DNA of 64,000 nt from Fasciolopsis buskii. Its lineage: Eukaryota; Platyhelminthes; Trematoda; Plagiorchiida; Fasciolidae. A program made the translations under genes and the position numbers. The notes under the pieces are model-generated. The model had not been told where the DNA came from. It saw only the letters and a program-made list of their open reading frames with translations, and ran no database searches. This document shows positions 21,487 through 33,000 of this stretch, piece by piece. How positions within the stretch are numbered: the stretch's first letter is position 1; every line of letters starts with the position of its first letter. Location: assembly GCA_008360955.1 (NCBI GenBank), contig LUCM01006187.1, positions 132,512-196,511 on the forward strand. The letters are read 5' to 3'.

Positions 21487-24445
21487 TTGGTTCCATTGTG
21501 TTCTGCTTTCGCCGTTACAATCGCTCAGAATTACTTTTGTTCAAAAACCGTATCGTATCTCAACATTGACCGGGAACGTGCATTGCTGCACCTCAATGAA
21601 CTAATCGATCTAAAAGAGGCAACACTTAAATGCACCCTTCCACCCAAGATCTCCATCCCGGCATTGTTGAATACCAACATCCGCTCTCTGTTTACGAAAA
21701 CGTCGGTTCTGTCCCTCATACGTCCATCACAGATCCATGTTCACACGTGTGTCCTCTGCATACAAGAATCGTGGGTGAACTCGGATATGGCTGACTCAAC
21801 GCGTCCGTAGACAGCTTTAGACTCGATTGGCAGAAAAGAGTCTCGGACAAGAAGACTGGAGACGGTGTCGCAACACACATGAAACCCTTCTGGTCCGGGA
21901 AGTCAGAAGTTGTTTACACGTACTCGCTAAATGAAATTGACTGTCTCGTGGCTCAGTGTTATCCTGGGTTTTCTCGCCATACAAGCACCGTCATAACGAA
22001 TTCATACACTGCCGCTTTTAGCTCGCAACAAAATATCACATCCTTTCTCGACTCTTTCCCAGTATTTATTGTTTCTCTTTTCGAGGATAGTCTGCATATT
22101 ATTGTAGGTGATTTCAACCATGCATCTACCCTACCACTGACTGTGTTTGATTTAACTCACGTCTGCGTCTCTCCCACCAGAGGCGGCTCTAGTTTAGATG
22201 GGGTTATCGCCAACCATCCTGATTTATATTCCCTGAAACTACGTGCTCCCATATCAAGCAGTGATCACTGCCTGTTCCTGTAAAGGCCCAAGGTATACTC
22301 TAGGTCAGGTTTTCATTCCTTCAGGCGAATAAATCAGATCCAAGTTCGCCTCCGTAATTTTTCACAGAACAATCTTGTTCATCTTTAGAAATTCCTTTCA
22401 CTTGCATCTACCTGTTTCTCTTTTTAACCCTACTCAGTGACAGTGTCAAACTTTTCACAGAGACTGCGGCCCCTCAGAAACACTGTCTGTCTCAAATGGC
22501 CGTATCTCCATCCAGGAACTGAAATCAATAAGAAGACGCAAGGAGCACTTCTACAAATCCCGTAATAACTCAGGCGTGCGGTGTATTTCCAACCTCATAA
22601 AAGCTAAAATCAAACGCATCGACACTAAATTCGCCAGCCAAGTGCTGAATGGCAATAACAATCGAATCCTATGGCAAGGTATTCAACTATTGTGTGGGAA
22701 GAAACGGAAACATACGAAAACTTCTGCGGATGTCTCCAGCATCAATCATGCTTGCATCTATCCTTCCATTTATACCTCAGTCATATTTGGACAGCGTGAT
22801 GATGATATGACAGTTACAAATTTTTCTAGGGAAGAGGTGCTCGATCTTCTCTGCACCAGTAAAATTACCACAGGGGTTGGTCCTGGCATTCTGTCTTCAG
22901 CTCTTTTATGATATGTTGCTGTGGCCCTGATGGATGCAATTACTTCTCTGATTAATTCACCAGTAAGCCCATCGTCCACCTCTGACTGTTAGAGGCCTGC
23001 CACTATCATTCACATCCCAAAATCTAGCACTTCTTCTGCACTAGCAAAACGTTTTCGCTCCATCGCCTTAACAACTTCTGGTCTTAAACTGACGGAGCCT
23101 GCTATACTCGAGCACCTGCGCTCTTCTATGTATCCTCCTGCCTACTCTTTTCATTTTGCCGATAAATCTAACAAGTTCACTTTGGACGTTGTCGCCTCCC
23201 TTATTTGCCATATCTCTAGGTCCTTAAATGCATCGATGAAGTCCGTGCGTTAAGCCTTTCTAGACTATTCGTTGGCATTTGATTCGGTCCCACGGTCTCT
23301 TCTACTTCAAGAACTGCAAGCATTTGGTTTCTCAGTCCTTTATTGGCATGGCTGTCTGATTACTTTACCAACCGAACTCAATGCACACGAATGGAAGAGA
23401 AAACTTCAAAACCGTTGCGTAACAACTCAGAAGTGCTAAATGGTGATTTTCTTTCACCGTTTGTCTTCTCTACTTACACCAGCGACTTATCAACTAGCTC
23501 CCCACGTCATCTGTTTAAGCATGCTGATGATGTTACCCTATCCCAAGCCGTTTCGGACAACGACGGTTTTCACAGTTTCACCAACATCCCATCCTTTGTT
23601 TACGATTTCTCTGCACGAGTTGGTTTAGATCTCAACACATCTAAATGTTTTCAATGTCTATTTCTTCCTCGATCGGCCTACCCATCCGAAACGTCTTTCA
23701 TCAACTCAAAACCCTTACCAGGGTTGATGCTGTGAAATATCTCGAAGTTACTATTGATAAAAATATGAATTGGACTTCTTACATTTTTACCTTGTAATGA
23801 ATCACCGAGGTTTGTCATTTCAATTGAGGAAGCTTTGACGCTACAAGATGAAACAAAGCACCATCCCTCGATTTGTATACCAATGTTTTCCCAATCCTTC
23901 TTTACTATCCTTCTGTTATTTTTCCAGGTTTGCTTAAAAAAATATTTTAAAATTCTTCGCCAAGGGCTATCAATTATTGGCTGCGACTTTCATACAACTA
24001 ACTGAGTTGTCACTCAATCTATGTGATCAACACTTATCAGCATGTGAGATATTTGCTCATGAGATTCTTTCAGATCTCACGCATCCTCTGCATAACGATC
24101 TTTCAAAGTGCCACTCTCATATTTCCACACTATGTGCTTTTCGTTCCACACCATACAGAATCAATATCAATAGGAACTCGACTGTCTCATATTTAGCACG
24201 CATTTTGACAAGCTGTGACGGCGTTCTGACCGAATTCCTGGGCAACCTATCATCATATGCTATGACTATTCCTCGATGATTTTTTATGTTTTTCACGGAG
24301 TGATGAGTGTATTTTTATTTCACTTGTTTATTATTTTCCCCTATTTTATTTTTACCCTCACATTTTTCAACTTAAATGCGACATTACCGATTGTACGCAA
24401 AATTCTGTACAATGAAATATAATACAATACAATACAATAAAAGCG
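21487..24445 (+). mobile_element. CR1/Jockey-type LINE, endonuclease to 3' tail, decayed
   Basis: The endonuclease begins near 21658 (PALLNTNIRSLFTKTSVL, then CIQESWVNSDM). It continues after a frame change at 21879-22283 with the GDFNH motif (22107), a SLDGVIANHPDL segment (about 22191) and the closing SDHCLFL (about 22260). Reverse transcriptase follows: SREEVLDLLCTSKITTGVGPG (22820-22880), a decayed FLDYSLAFDSVPRSLL block near 23260, WLSDYFTNRTQ at 23345, and HADDVTLSQAV at about 23520 in place of the usual F/YADD box. Stops and frameshifts occur throughout, including inside the RT core. The element ends at the short tandem tail at 24416-24440. It is nearly full length for the pol part but cannot be active. 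Confidence 0.85.
24416..24440 (+). repeat. (AATAC)n LINE 3' tail
   Basis: A short run of ataatacaatacaatacaata directly follows gtacaatgaaat at the end of the LINE. Short tandem repeats in place of poly(A) are usual for several non-LTR clades, so I read this as the element's 3' terminus rather than an independent microsatellite. Confidence 0.7.
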
Positions 24446-25744
24446 GGGGATTAAATGATTCGACTTTAAAATTTAAGGTCCGTCTGCACGCTGCCATCAG
24501 CGACTTAAGAATTCTAATTGCGTATCACTTCAGGAGAAGCGGACGAATGTGGGGCTGTGGCAGACCTTGAACGAGCTCTGGGATCAGCATCGCATTCGAA
24601 AGCACTCAAAAACTGCATTGCTTGGATCTATAATGATCTAAGAATTAAGTACATGCAGTACGATTACATAAACACGTAAAACTGTGCAAACACGAACAAG
24701 GTTTACTGGCTAACTGGATGACTGGTAGTTGTGGACCGCGTTGTTTTGAGGGTTCTAGTGACCAGCCAAGAGGCTGCGAGGGCTCAAGTGCTCATTACTT
24801 GTTGGAACAAAACTCTTACACAAGCTACAGAAACGTCGTTGCCATCTTGGAGGAACAAGTCAGCGAAAATGGCTAAAGGATGACCTTTAGTCCAAGAGGA
24901 GCAGAGTGAGTGACGGGGTGAGTAAGCCTAAGGAGTGAATTAACCGCTCGGACGTCAAAAGACGGTTGCTTGGGTTCCAAGTTTTCCTATATGTGACTCA
25001 GGAATGTTAATCGCCCACTCACCGTTTTCATTACGGGCACTTGCGGCATCTCCATACAGTCCATTTTCAAGTTTATTTGAATGAAACTGTTTGATTTCCT
25101 AGGATACGAGCAAGATGAGATTCTTGAATCTACAATCCGTTTCCTTGGCTTACACCCCTCGAAACTGCTGGGGGATATAGCTTTTCCATTCTCCTGTCTG
25201 CGCTGAGTCACTGCGATAGTTGTTGGCACGCATATGAACTACTTACTTCACCACCTGTTATTCAATTCACTTTCCCTCATCTCGTCATCCACTTATCTCA
25301 TGCATCCACAAATTTGATGGTGCCATTGGGCATCTAGGTATTGACAAGTTGTTAAATTTATTCTTTGCTACATTGATAGATTTGACATTGTGGGCTTTGC
25401 ACGCAAATAAATGAATTCTGTAGGAAAAGCTGCTTGATTTTTAACTTTTTGAAATGTCGCTTTTTTCCCCAGGAGTTGGACTTTTCCGAAAAATCCTAGT
25501 ACTACAGTTTTTGATTCTTCCAATCGTTCGATAAAAGATAAACTTCTGCATATGAAATTCAGCACAATCTAGAAATCTGGTATTCACTTCCTGATCCAGG
25601 AGCCAAGCCTGTATATTAGAGAGTTTCTTCGCAGCTGCGAACAAGCTTCAAATTACAACTTTTGCAGTTACCGGACCGATTGATCGCAGGTTTGAAACAA
25701 CAACTTTTCCTTTCTTGGCGCCGCGGTTCAGCCAGCGAGGTCAG
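24446..25744. other. no recognised gene; probable intron upstream of the 25.7-kb exon
   Basis: No motif is seen. Overlapping minus-strand frames at 24987-25229 and 25368-25644 are ordinary chance length. The right end carries the pyrimidine-containing stretch (ttttcctttcttggcgccgcggttc) that leads to the acceptor gtcag at 25740-25744. Confidence 0.35.
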
Positions 25745-25956
25745 TGTGTAAATATTACCAAGCTATTAGTGATATCATTAATTCGGACTTCCAGGTGCTC
25801 CCTAATTTTGGCGGCCCCCAACCACTTCGTGCTGGACGTAATCAGCCAGTTTTAGCAATGCCAAAACCAAATTCTCGAGCGTTTGCCAGCATGTTTTTCA
25901 CCGGTCTAGGCGGCCGAAAGCGTACACGTCCTGTCGCCAGAGGCATTTCGGGCTAG
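25745..25956 (+). CDS. terminal exon, candidate neuropeptide-like precursor C-terminus
   Basis: After a gtcag acceptor, 70 codons run to a TAG at 25954-25956; an alternative acceptor (acttccag) lies about 50 bases in. The product begins CKYYQAISDIINSDFQ, continues through a Pro/Gly/Arg linker and reads PNSRAFASMFFTGLG-GRKR at residues 42-60, then a basic tail TRPVARGISG. Gly followed by three basic residues (25912-25923) is the classical amidation and convertase-cleavage signal, with a single Arg 11 residues before it. FxGLx before the amide donor is superficially tachykinin-like. No signal-peptide exon is visible upstream. It could equally be the basic tail of an unrelated protein, so the peptide-hormone reading is inference only. 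Confidence 0.3.
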
Positions 25957-28666
25957 GATATAGATTTCGTGGCTTTGATTGCCATAAGTATGGTGAGGCT
26001 GTTCACATACTTCTTATTTCTTTGAGTAACCAATCAGATCAAGTAGCTTGTTTATTCGGAGATTCACAACTGTCGTTCGATCTTCGGACCTTTAGCTTTG
26101 CACACATCCAGAAGACCACACTACGCCTGAACTTTCCTCTGAGGGCAATGTAAAACACTCTCCTGCGATAAACATTGACGGTATGGAATCATTCATGTAG
26201 AATACGTTTATTAAAGGGTGATTACCCCGTGGCCTACTGCCCCACTACAGTTTCAGTCAAGTATGTCACCATGTTGAAGTCTTGTGGATTGTATATCGTA
26301 TACCGCCAAGCGGGATGTTTCATTAATGTTTTCCATTGGGATATTTGAATGGTGTTTAGGGCGTGTTTCTCATTGTCCTTTCCAAGTTTTACCGTTTTCA
26401 TCTCAACCGTCTGATTCCTGACTGTTTGAAAGGCCGATAGGCGCCAAAAGGAGTAGTTTCGACAGCAGTGGTTTTTTGAAGTGCTGCATAATTTCTCTGG
26501 GTTCCCTATAGTCTTTAGGGAAAGCAGTGTAATACTTTGGTTGTAAGACGGTAATTATCGCGGAGTATCATTCGATGTGCGCTGCACTATGTCCAGCTTT
26601 CGATCCGCCAAAATTTCCACTTTTCATTCCTCCTGCTTTACATAGGCACCAGACAGAAACTCTGGGCAACCATACTCTCAGCATTGTTACCGTTGGATAT
26701 CCGCGCGGCCTGCATTGCTCCCTAGTTTGATTTAGCTTGTCTTGCCAGAATCGCCTTTGTCGTTCGGACGCTCTTCGCTTTCTTCGACGTCCGCTCAAAC
26801 TGTGAGCAATTAAATCGCGAACAGTAGTAGGTGTGAATTTGCTTTATTCCTATTCTGTGGCATAATTGTGCAGTAGACCTTTAATCTCAACGCCGAATTC
26901 CTCGTTCATTCAGCATCTTGACCCAGACTCTCAATAAACTTCCATCTGCCTGAGGGAGCGAGTTCAGGTGTTGTCGACCCTGATGTGACTGGCGGTAAGA
27001 GGGCTAGGGATGTACTGCCTGCCTGGATCACGCGCAGTAATCAGCTGCATGAAGTGAAATCTGAAAATTTAAAAAATTTGACATTCATAGTTCCAATAGA
27101 AGTAATTTTCCCTCGCAGCATTAGCTCCTCCGGAATGCACCAAAAATGGAGTCGAAGGAACTTCCTTTCAAAAGCCAAAAGACTTCCTAAGCGAGACATA
27201 ACAGAGTGACATTGTGATTTCAGCCGGACACCGGAATGCTTAGTAAAGGAGGGCATAGAATATAGCAATTCACCCTAAATTCCAATGGATCAGAAAACAA
27301 AGAACGATTGGTCGCCTTGTTTTTAGTCCATTCCCTCCTTCTCGCATGCATGAACTGCATACTTGCAAACTAGAGGTGAGTCACCCGACGTCTTCCGGGT
27401 TGAGAGTAAACCGGTTCAGATTTGCTGCAAATGTCGGTCCCATTTGCAAGATCGCTGGCTTCTGTTTATATCAACTACTCTCTCACAATTAATTTCATAA
27501 GTGTTTGTGTAATGTTCCCCGCGCTATCGGGTACAGCGCACCTGGTAGTGTATAACAGACCCATTATTATTTATAAAAAAACTAGACGTATTTTTCAGCC
27601 ATGCATGACAACGAGAGATGGCAGACATATCACGCAAGAAAGAAAGAGCTCAGTGTCTTACGGTGTGCTGTTTGTGGGAAGGCTGCGCTGTGAGAGGAAC
27701 GCGTTAGATGTCCGAAGTTAGCCCAGCCGGGTAAGTGCACCAGGTTATGTTTTCAAATTTCGTGAAGTTGTGCCAGTCACTAATATTTCTTTGAACTCCC
27801 ATGGTGCTGAAATGCTGGCCGACGTGGCTTTTGCAGATTCACCGTCACATGCCTTTGAATGTTCCGTCATTCCTGACATGAATATCAGGACAAGACAGTT
27901 TTAGTAAGCAGACAATTTTCTTCTCAGATGATTGCAGTATCAGCGGTGCATAGCAAGACGCGGTTGGTAACTGAAACTGTGAATTTTCAGGGTACATAAC
28001 TTTATTGCATCTAATCGCGTGCCCTGTTACAGATAAAATAATAACGGGGTACCATTTGGCCAGTCGCAGTCCAAGTACTACAGGTTAGCTGTTGGATTCC
28101 CCTCGGACTACTTTCACCCGTTTTAGACTGAAGACGGTGCAGCGAAGAGGAATTTTGGAAGCCATACAGCCTCGCTTGTCAAATATTTGTCGGGACCCTA
28201 GTATGTTGTTTAGAACGCCTAGAACAAGCCCGATTGAGGAACCGTCGAATGGACAGTAAGTTCCTAATAATCTGCAAAGTACCATTCAAAGGCAGCTTTC
28301 TCTGACGGATTCTCTGCCGGGCGCCGTGATAATGCAACCAAATTTTAATGGTGCGACGATTTTCCTTCTTTCAAATGTGCAGTCGTGATTCATACTTGCA
28401 AGTATCTTAACGAATGCACATCTGAACTGAATATGGTGATGAGGAACAATATGCAATTTGCCACCAAATGGGCGAGCTGCATTCCCTTCCGTGATCTGTG
28501 ATAAACCGGCACGGGCTTTCATCGTGCAAGTGAAGGGACCGAAGGGTTATTTTGGCTGTGACCGTTGTATTCAACATGGAATTTACTGTGATAAGATTAT
28601 TACGCCCCCTACATAAAATGCAAAAACTCGCGACGGTAAATCATTTCGCACATAGAGGCAACCTGA
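25957..28666. other. no firm gene; two weak exon-like pieces
   Basis: A 49-base segment at 27324-27372 has a good acceptor (cttgtttttag) and a good donor (GAG|gtgagt), encoding about 16 residues. A second, at 27599-27693, follows a tatttttcag acceptor and encodes MHDNERWQTYHARKKELS then RCAVCGKAAL before a TGA; the C-x-x-C pair is zinc-ligand-like. Their phases do not fit each other. The remainder, including minus-strand frames at 28085-28522, shows nothing. Confidence 0.25.
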
Positions 28667-28772
28667 CCCTAACCCTAACCCGAACCCTAACCCTAACCCA
28701 AACCCAAACCCTAACCCTAACCCTAACCCTAACCCTAACCCTAACCCTAACCCTAACCCTAACCCTAACCCT
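28667..28772 (-). repeat. interstitial telomeric repeat, (TTAGGG)n on the minus strand
   Basis: About 17.7 hexamers of CCCTAA occur in a single block with non-repetitive sequence on both sides. The right part (28709-28772) is perfect for nearly 11 units. The left part carries variant units: cccgaa at 28679-28684 and two cccaaa at 28697-28708. TTAGGG is the canonical telomere unit of most animals, flatworms included. The C-rich strand reads 5' to 3' on the + strand, so the orientation is that of a left chromosome end. The open frame through it (Thr-Leu repeats) is meaningless. Confidence 0.97.
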
Positions 28773-29431
28773 GCCTGGTGTCACCAGAAGAGCTTCAGTT
28801 TACCAATTGGGACAGATGGCCGCGTGTAGAGCAAAGGTCTTCTATGACTCCACAGGGTTGCGTGGAATTGTCGTGGTCATGAGCTCCTAGGAATCTGCAA
28901 TGAAAGGTGGGAGAATTGGGGAACGGATATTGAAATTTTCTCTGGTAGGCTTCCTCTGGTCGATCTTCATGTAAATCTCTCCAGCAAGTGCTGCAAAGCC
29001 GCAATTAAATGAATGAAAAATTAGGGCTTGAAATCCTTCCAGACCGATTCTGACATTATCATAAATTCTAAATGTCATCTGTAGTTTCCAGGTTTTACTC
29101 GGTCCATGATTACAATTCAAGGTGCCATGTATCAATATATTAAAGCTGCACAACATCTGCTTTGTCATCAGAGCGAATGAGTTGGTCACTTCAGGCGCCG
29201 TAATTTGGAATAGAAAATTAAAGTTCCAGTAGGTAAACCAGCGCCTTAAAAGGGACAAACCAACTACTCCCAAAATGGGAAACTGGAACGGCAAAAATAA
29301 CCATAGGAGTGAAACTAGCGTACAAAAACCCAAGGCTGGAAGTCTACTTAGAGCCAGACGATGATGCGGTCGTCAGCTGCTAGAGGCAAACATCCGTTCA
29401 CCTTTGGAGTTTGTGTAAGTTTTATGTGCAG
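28773..29431. other. no recognised gene
   Basis: This is unique-looking sequence to the right of the telomeric block. A 148-codon minus-strand frame (28887-29333) is open, but it has no family motif and no supporting splice context. Confidence 0.35.
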
Positions 29432-29567
29432 CATATTGGAAGGTACAACATTTACAATTAGTGGCAGTTGCTACAGCTATATCACTGATACAACCATTAC
29501 TGACGCACAGGCCGAATTTGACATTTTGTTCCCCAAAACGTTGGCTAATAGTGTCAGGGCACGTGCC
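29432..29567 (+). CDS. candidate exon preceding the Ig-like exon
   Basis: A segment between a tatgtgcag acceptor and a strong GCC|gtaagt donor encodes about 45 residues (ILEGTTFTISGSCYSYI, then AQAEFDILFPKTLANSVRARA). It ends in phase 0. No family is recognised. It could join either of two phase-0 acceptors downstream: tttgcag at 29703 (short frame to a stop near 29793) or aacag at 29713 (the 104-codon frame). Support is limited to borders and composition. Confidence 0.25.
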
Positions 29568-29713
29568 GTAAGTAAAATTTGTGAGTAAATAAATCCATCT
29601 TTTAAATTAATCCCCAGATTGATAAGGACAACAGCACAGATGGAAGGTTATAATGGGCATGTACTCTGAGGGATTTTGAAATAAAACCGGAAATACTTTG
29701 CAGAATCTAACAG

Positions 29714-30025
29714 ACCGGAAGTACCCTACCGAAGTGCGTCCAGCTGACTGGCACAAACAAGAAATATACGAATATTATCATTGTCTGCAGTGCTGAAGGC
29801 AAACTTCCAGCTTGGGCAAAGCATGAATGTAGGGTTTTATACACAGTGCATGAGAAGCGCGCGGCCAAGCTGGAAGGAATCACAAATCAAAACAACACTG
29901 ATCCGCAAGTTTCTACAATACCGAGTACACTAACCATCAAACCGTACAAAAGTACATACGTGAAATGTGCGGCCAATGAAACAACGCAACCAGAGCAAAA
30001 GTCCATATCTGTTGAGCCCGAATAG
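29714..30025 (+). CDS. terminal exon with an immunoglobulin-like pattern
   Basis: The 104-codon frame ends at a TAG (30023-30025). It contains IIIVCSAEGKLPAW, a typical Ig B-strand Cys, turn and C-strand Trp. About 50 residues later comes STLTIKPYKSTYVKCAANET, which looks like the L-x-I, Y-x-C core of Ig E and F strands. The residues between are Lys/Asn-rich, and the tail is polar (EQKSISVEPE). The spacing of Cys...Trp...Tyr-x-Cys fits an I-set-like domain of a secreted or cell-surface protein. The frame is also open upstream of the acceptor apart from two TAA codons, so a decayed exon is possible. No other exons of such a protein were located. Confidence 0.3.
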   Translation, partial: TGSTLPKCVQLTGTNKKYTNIIIVCSAEGKLPAWAKHECRVLYTVHEKRAAKLEGITNQNNTDPQVSTIPSTLTIKPYKSTYVKCAANETTQPEQKSISVEPE

Positions 30026-33000
30026 GGGGCTATTTAAAGACCCACGACCAAAGTCAAAGTGGCTCCTCACAAAAGGAGACATAACTTACATGACGGATGC
30101 GGTAGGTTAACCGGTCGTGCAAACTATTAAATATCAGTTATTTCCGTTCAACATGCGCCGGTTTGAATGAGCAAGAGGTTCACAAAATAGTCCTTAGCAA
30201 GTAAGACCGCAAGAGCCACTAATACCACTGGCCGTAAACTGTTGCTTGCCGCAAAATGTATTAGTTGCTGGTCAGAATCTTCCGAAAGTTCAAATTGCAT
30301 AGCATAACCGATTTACGGCTGAGCACCAAAGTGGAGCACGGCTGGGCCGGATTGGCGCTTACATGAATGGCCCGCTGGTAATACCGCGAATTTCACAGAC
30401 CAAAATGCAATTGGTGATTATTCGTATAGGGCTTAAGACACGATGTTGAATTACTAATATTTAAAACTTAATCCAAGCCCGTTCTGGAGCACTGCTTCTT
30501 CACATGTTTCAACATGAAAGCGTGCGACAGCATAGCAACCAAATTTGTGCGAAGAACATTTACTGAGTTACTGATGGGTTGTCTCTTGACGCTAAGCTAC
30601 TTAAAACGTCTTAAATGGCCACATTTGGAACCTATTTGGTTATCCTTATAAAAGTTGATCTCCCTTTTTTAAACCCAGCACTCATATAAGAACAAGACCT
30701 CACTGTGCACTACGGCAAAGTGAATACCAAATGTCTGTAAGCATGCCCAGGGTTTCCTCGTGGCTCGATTTCTTTCCGCCAGCTATTACGAGCCGCCCAA
30801 AACCTATTGGTGATCGATCTGACGTCTGCAGCTCCACAAACTGAACTAAAATAGTTAAGAGTACAGTATTCAATCAATGTTCCAAGCAGCCTTATATCTC
30901 TTGACGTAACACAGTAAGTAGGAAGGTAGCATTTACCCCGGTCCCGAAGACACAGGCGAAAAGACGAAGAAGTATCGCATGTTGCAGCTCATCACTGCAG
31001 TTGCTTATTAACTCCAAGGCGTGAATCTGCGACTTATATAAAATAATATCTCCTCAAAACTTGCACTCTGGCTTTCGTTTCCTCCTCGGGTCCTCGATCA
31101 ATGCATGGTCCCCTCTGCATCTTTCCCCAGACTCAGTCCAACCCAACTTTTGAACACGCCTGATAGTCAAGCCTTGCGACTTTGTTGAGTGTGGTTTATT
31201 TTACAGTTCCAACCCTTTACGCGGAAACTAAAAGCGGTGAGATCTTAACAACAGGCCTTCCCACTTTCGTACATTTACTTCACATTCGACCAGGTGATTC
31301 TTATTCATTTGGCCTCCCCTTCCGCTCTGATAACCTCCGTTAGCCACTCACTTTTGCAAGTATGTTAATTCATCAGTCAGTGTTTTGTACTCGTGCCCCT
31401 TCTCTTCCACCGTTTCCTTCTATTACGTCTACCTCGTAAACGCCGCCTTAAAAGAAAATCCAATTTTCTCCCTCATTTCTACGACGCGGGCGTCACTAAC
31501 CTCAACGCTTCTTCTGGTTGCCCAACCACTATCACTAAAATAACCTGTCTTGTTTAGAGGGAGAATTTAAACGTCTGCGTTTATTTGCAGCTGATTTACT
31601 CTTGAGCATTTTCTTACCCCTAGAAAATTACATTTATGTGTGCATATATGTGCATATGTAGTCATATACATGACTCTTGTGCACGAAATTCGGCTTCCTA
31701 GGGACTACACCGGCAGACTATAAACCTTTGACTACCTTATCTGATTGGGACCTGGTCTCTTTTGTTTCATGTTATAAACGGCCATTGAAACAAATAACAG
31801 GCTGTTCTTGCCCTCGTGTTTCAGGCGAAGCGAACAGAAGAGGAGCAAGCACAAAGACCGCTTTGACATCGCAATCGGCTTTGGTCGTTCAAGAACAATG
31901 AAGAAAAACTGCACTGGATCAAACCGATAACAATTCCAAGAGTGCAGTTCGTTTAAGTGCACCAGCGGGTAATGTCGAGGGCAGAAAATAAGTAACCCGA
32001 CGCCTGGAGCAAAAGCCGGAAATCACCACGGTTGGACTTGCACACAGCATTGGACTTCTAGGAGACTTACCGAGAAAAATAGAGGAATTCTTACGATTAG
32101 AGTGCATGCAGAGGCTAATGTAACAGTATTCACGATGTGTGGGATACTTTACGAGGAGGACAAATGAACTGTGATTGCCGGATGGAATGCCAGGGATGCA
32201 CTCTAAGTTAGGGCTGTAGTAACGGATTATAAAAGGTTTTTTTATACTAAAGTTGTATTCAGACGTCATGGATGAACCTGGTCTGCTTATAAGGGCGCCA
32301 ATCGGATTCGTTGGCAAGGCAAAACTAGCTCTTAACCCTAACGGCTAGTCTTATGCCTGCCAGCAGACAAGGAACTATCGTCTACGATCGTACCTAAAGG
32401 GCGATATGACTTTTCTTGGGCGGGAAGGGCCCTCAAGTCGAGAGAGATTGGGACGGAGAAAACGCATAGCGCGAAAGCTTAGTAATTGTACTTTCACTTT
32501 ATTATGATATATGTTAGCAGATTTCGCTAAACCGTCTTGGCCATACGAGTGACTGCAGGGATGCAGGCATCGAATTGAAAAAAAGCATGCGAGTGCACCG
32601 TGTTACCTTAGCTGTCATTTCTGATGTTCTGCATGATATGGTAAGGTAGATACAAGTCGACCTACGAGTCAGGTAATGGTTCTTTCAATCTTTCGGAGAA
32701 CAAGATCCAAGTTCGAGATAAGGTCTCAAAGAGAAAAGTAGTACGAAAATCATTCACCCCCGTCTGATGGTACTGGCGGCAGAACAGCTCTGCCGGCTTT
32801 GTTATTCGCTTTTTCTATCGATTTCCTCTCCTGAGGTATAGAAACGTGTGCCTCGCTGTTAGGTAAACAACCATCCAATGACGTCATCTACAGTCCTCTG
32901 ACATTAGGCTGCTCTGAGTCTTTCAACCACATTGGCTGACAAATGGCACCACGAATGCACCGAAACGAGGGTCCATGTGGAGGCGCCGGTGAACCTAGGG

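Noticed and set aside
24416..24440. Independent microsatellite
   Set aside because: It sits exactly at the end of the LINE, so a retrotransposon tail is the simpler explanation.
28552..28890. 112-codon frame across the telomeric block
   Set aside because: Its Thr-Leu repeats are only the translation of CCCTAA units; hexamers are open in several frames by nature.
28887..29333. 148-codon minus-strand frame beside the telomeric tract
   Set aside because: Length alone is not enough; no motif seen, and it has no convincing splice context.
31919..32317. 132-codon minus-strand frame
   Set aside because: The translation shows no family motif and the neighbouring sequence gives no matching exon.
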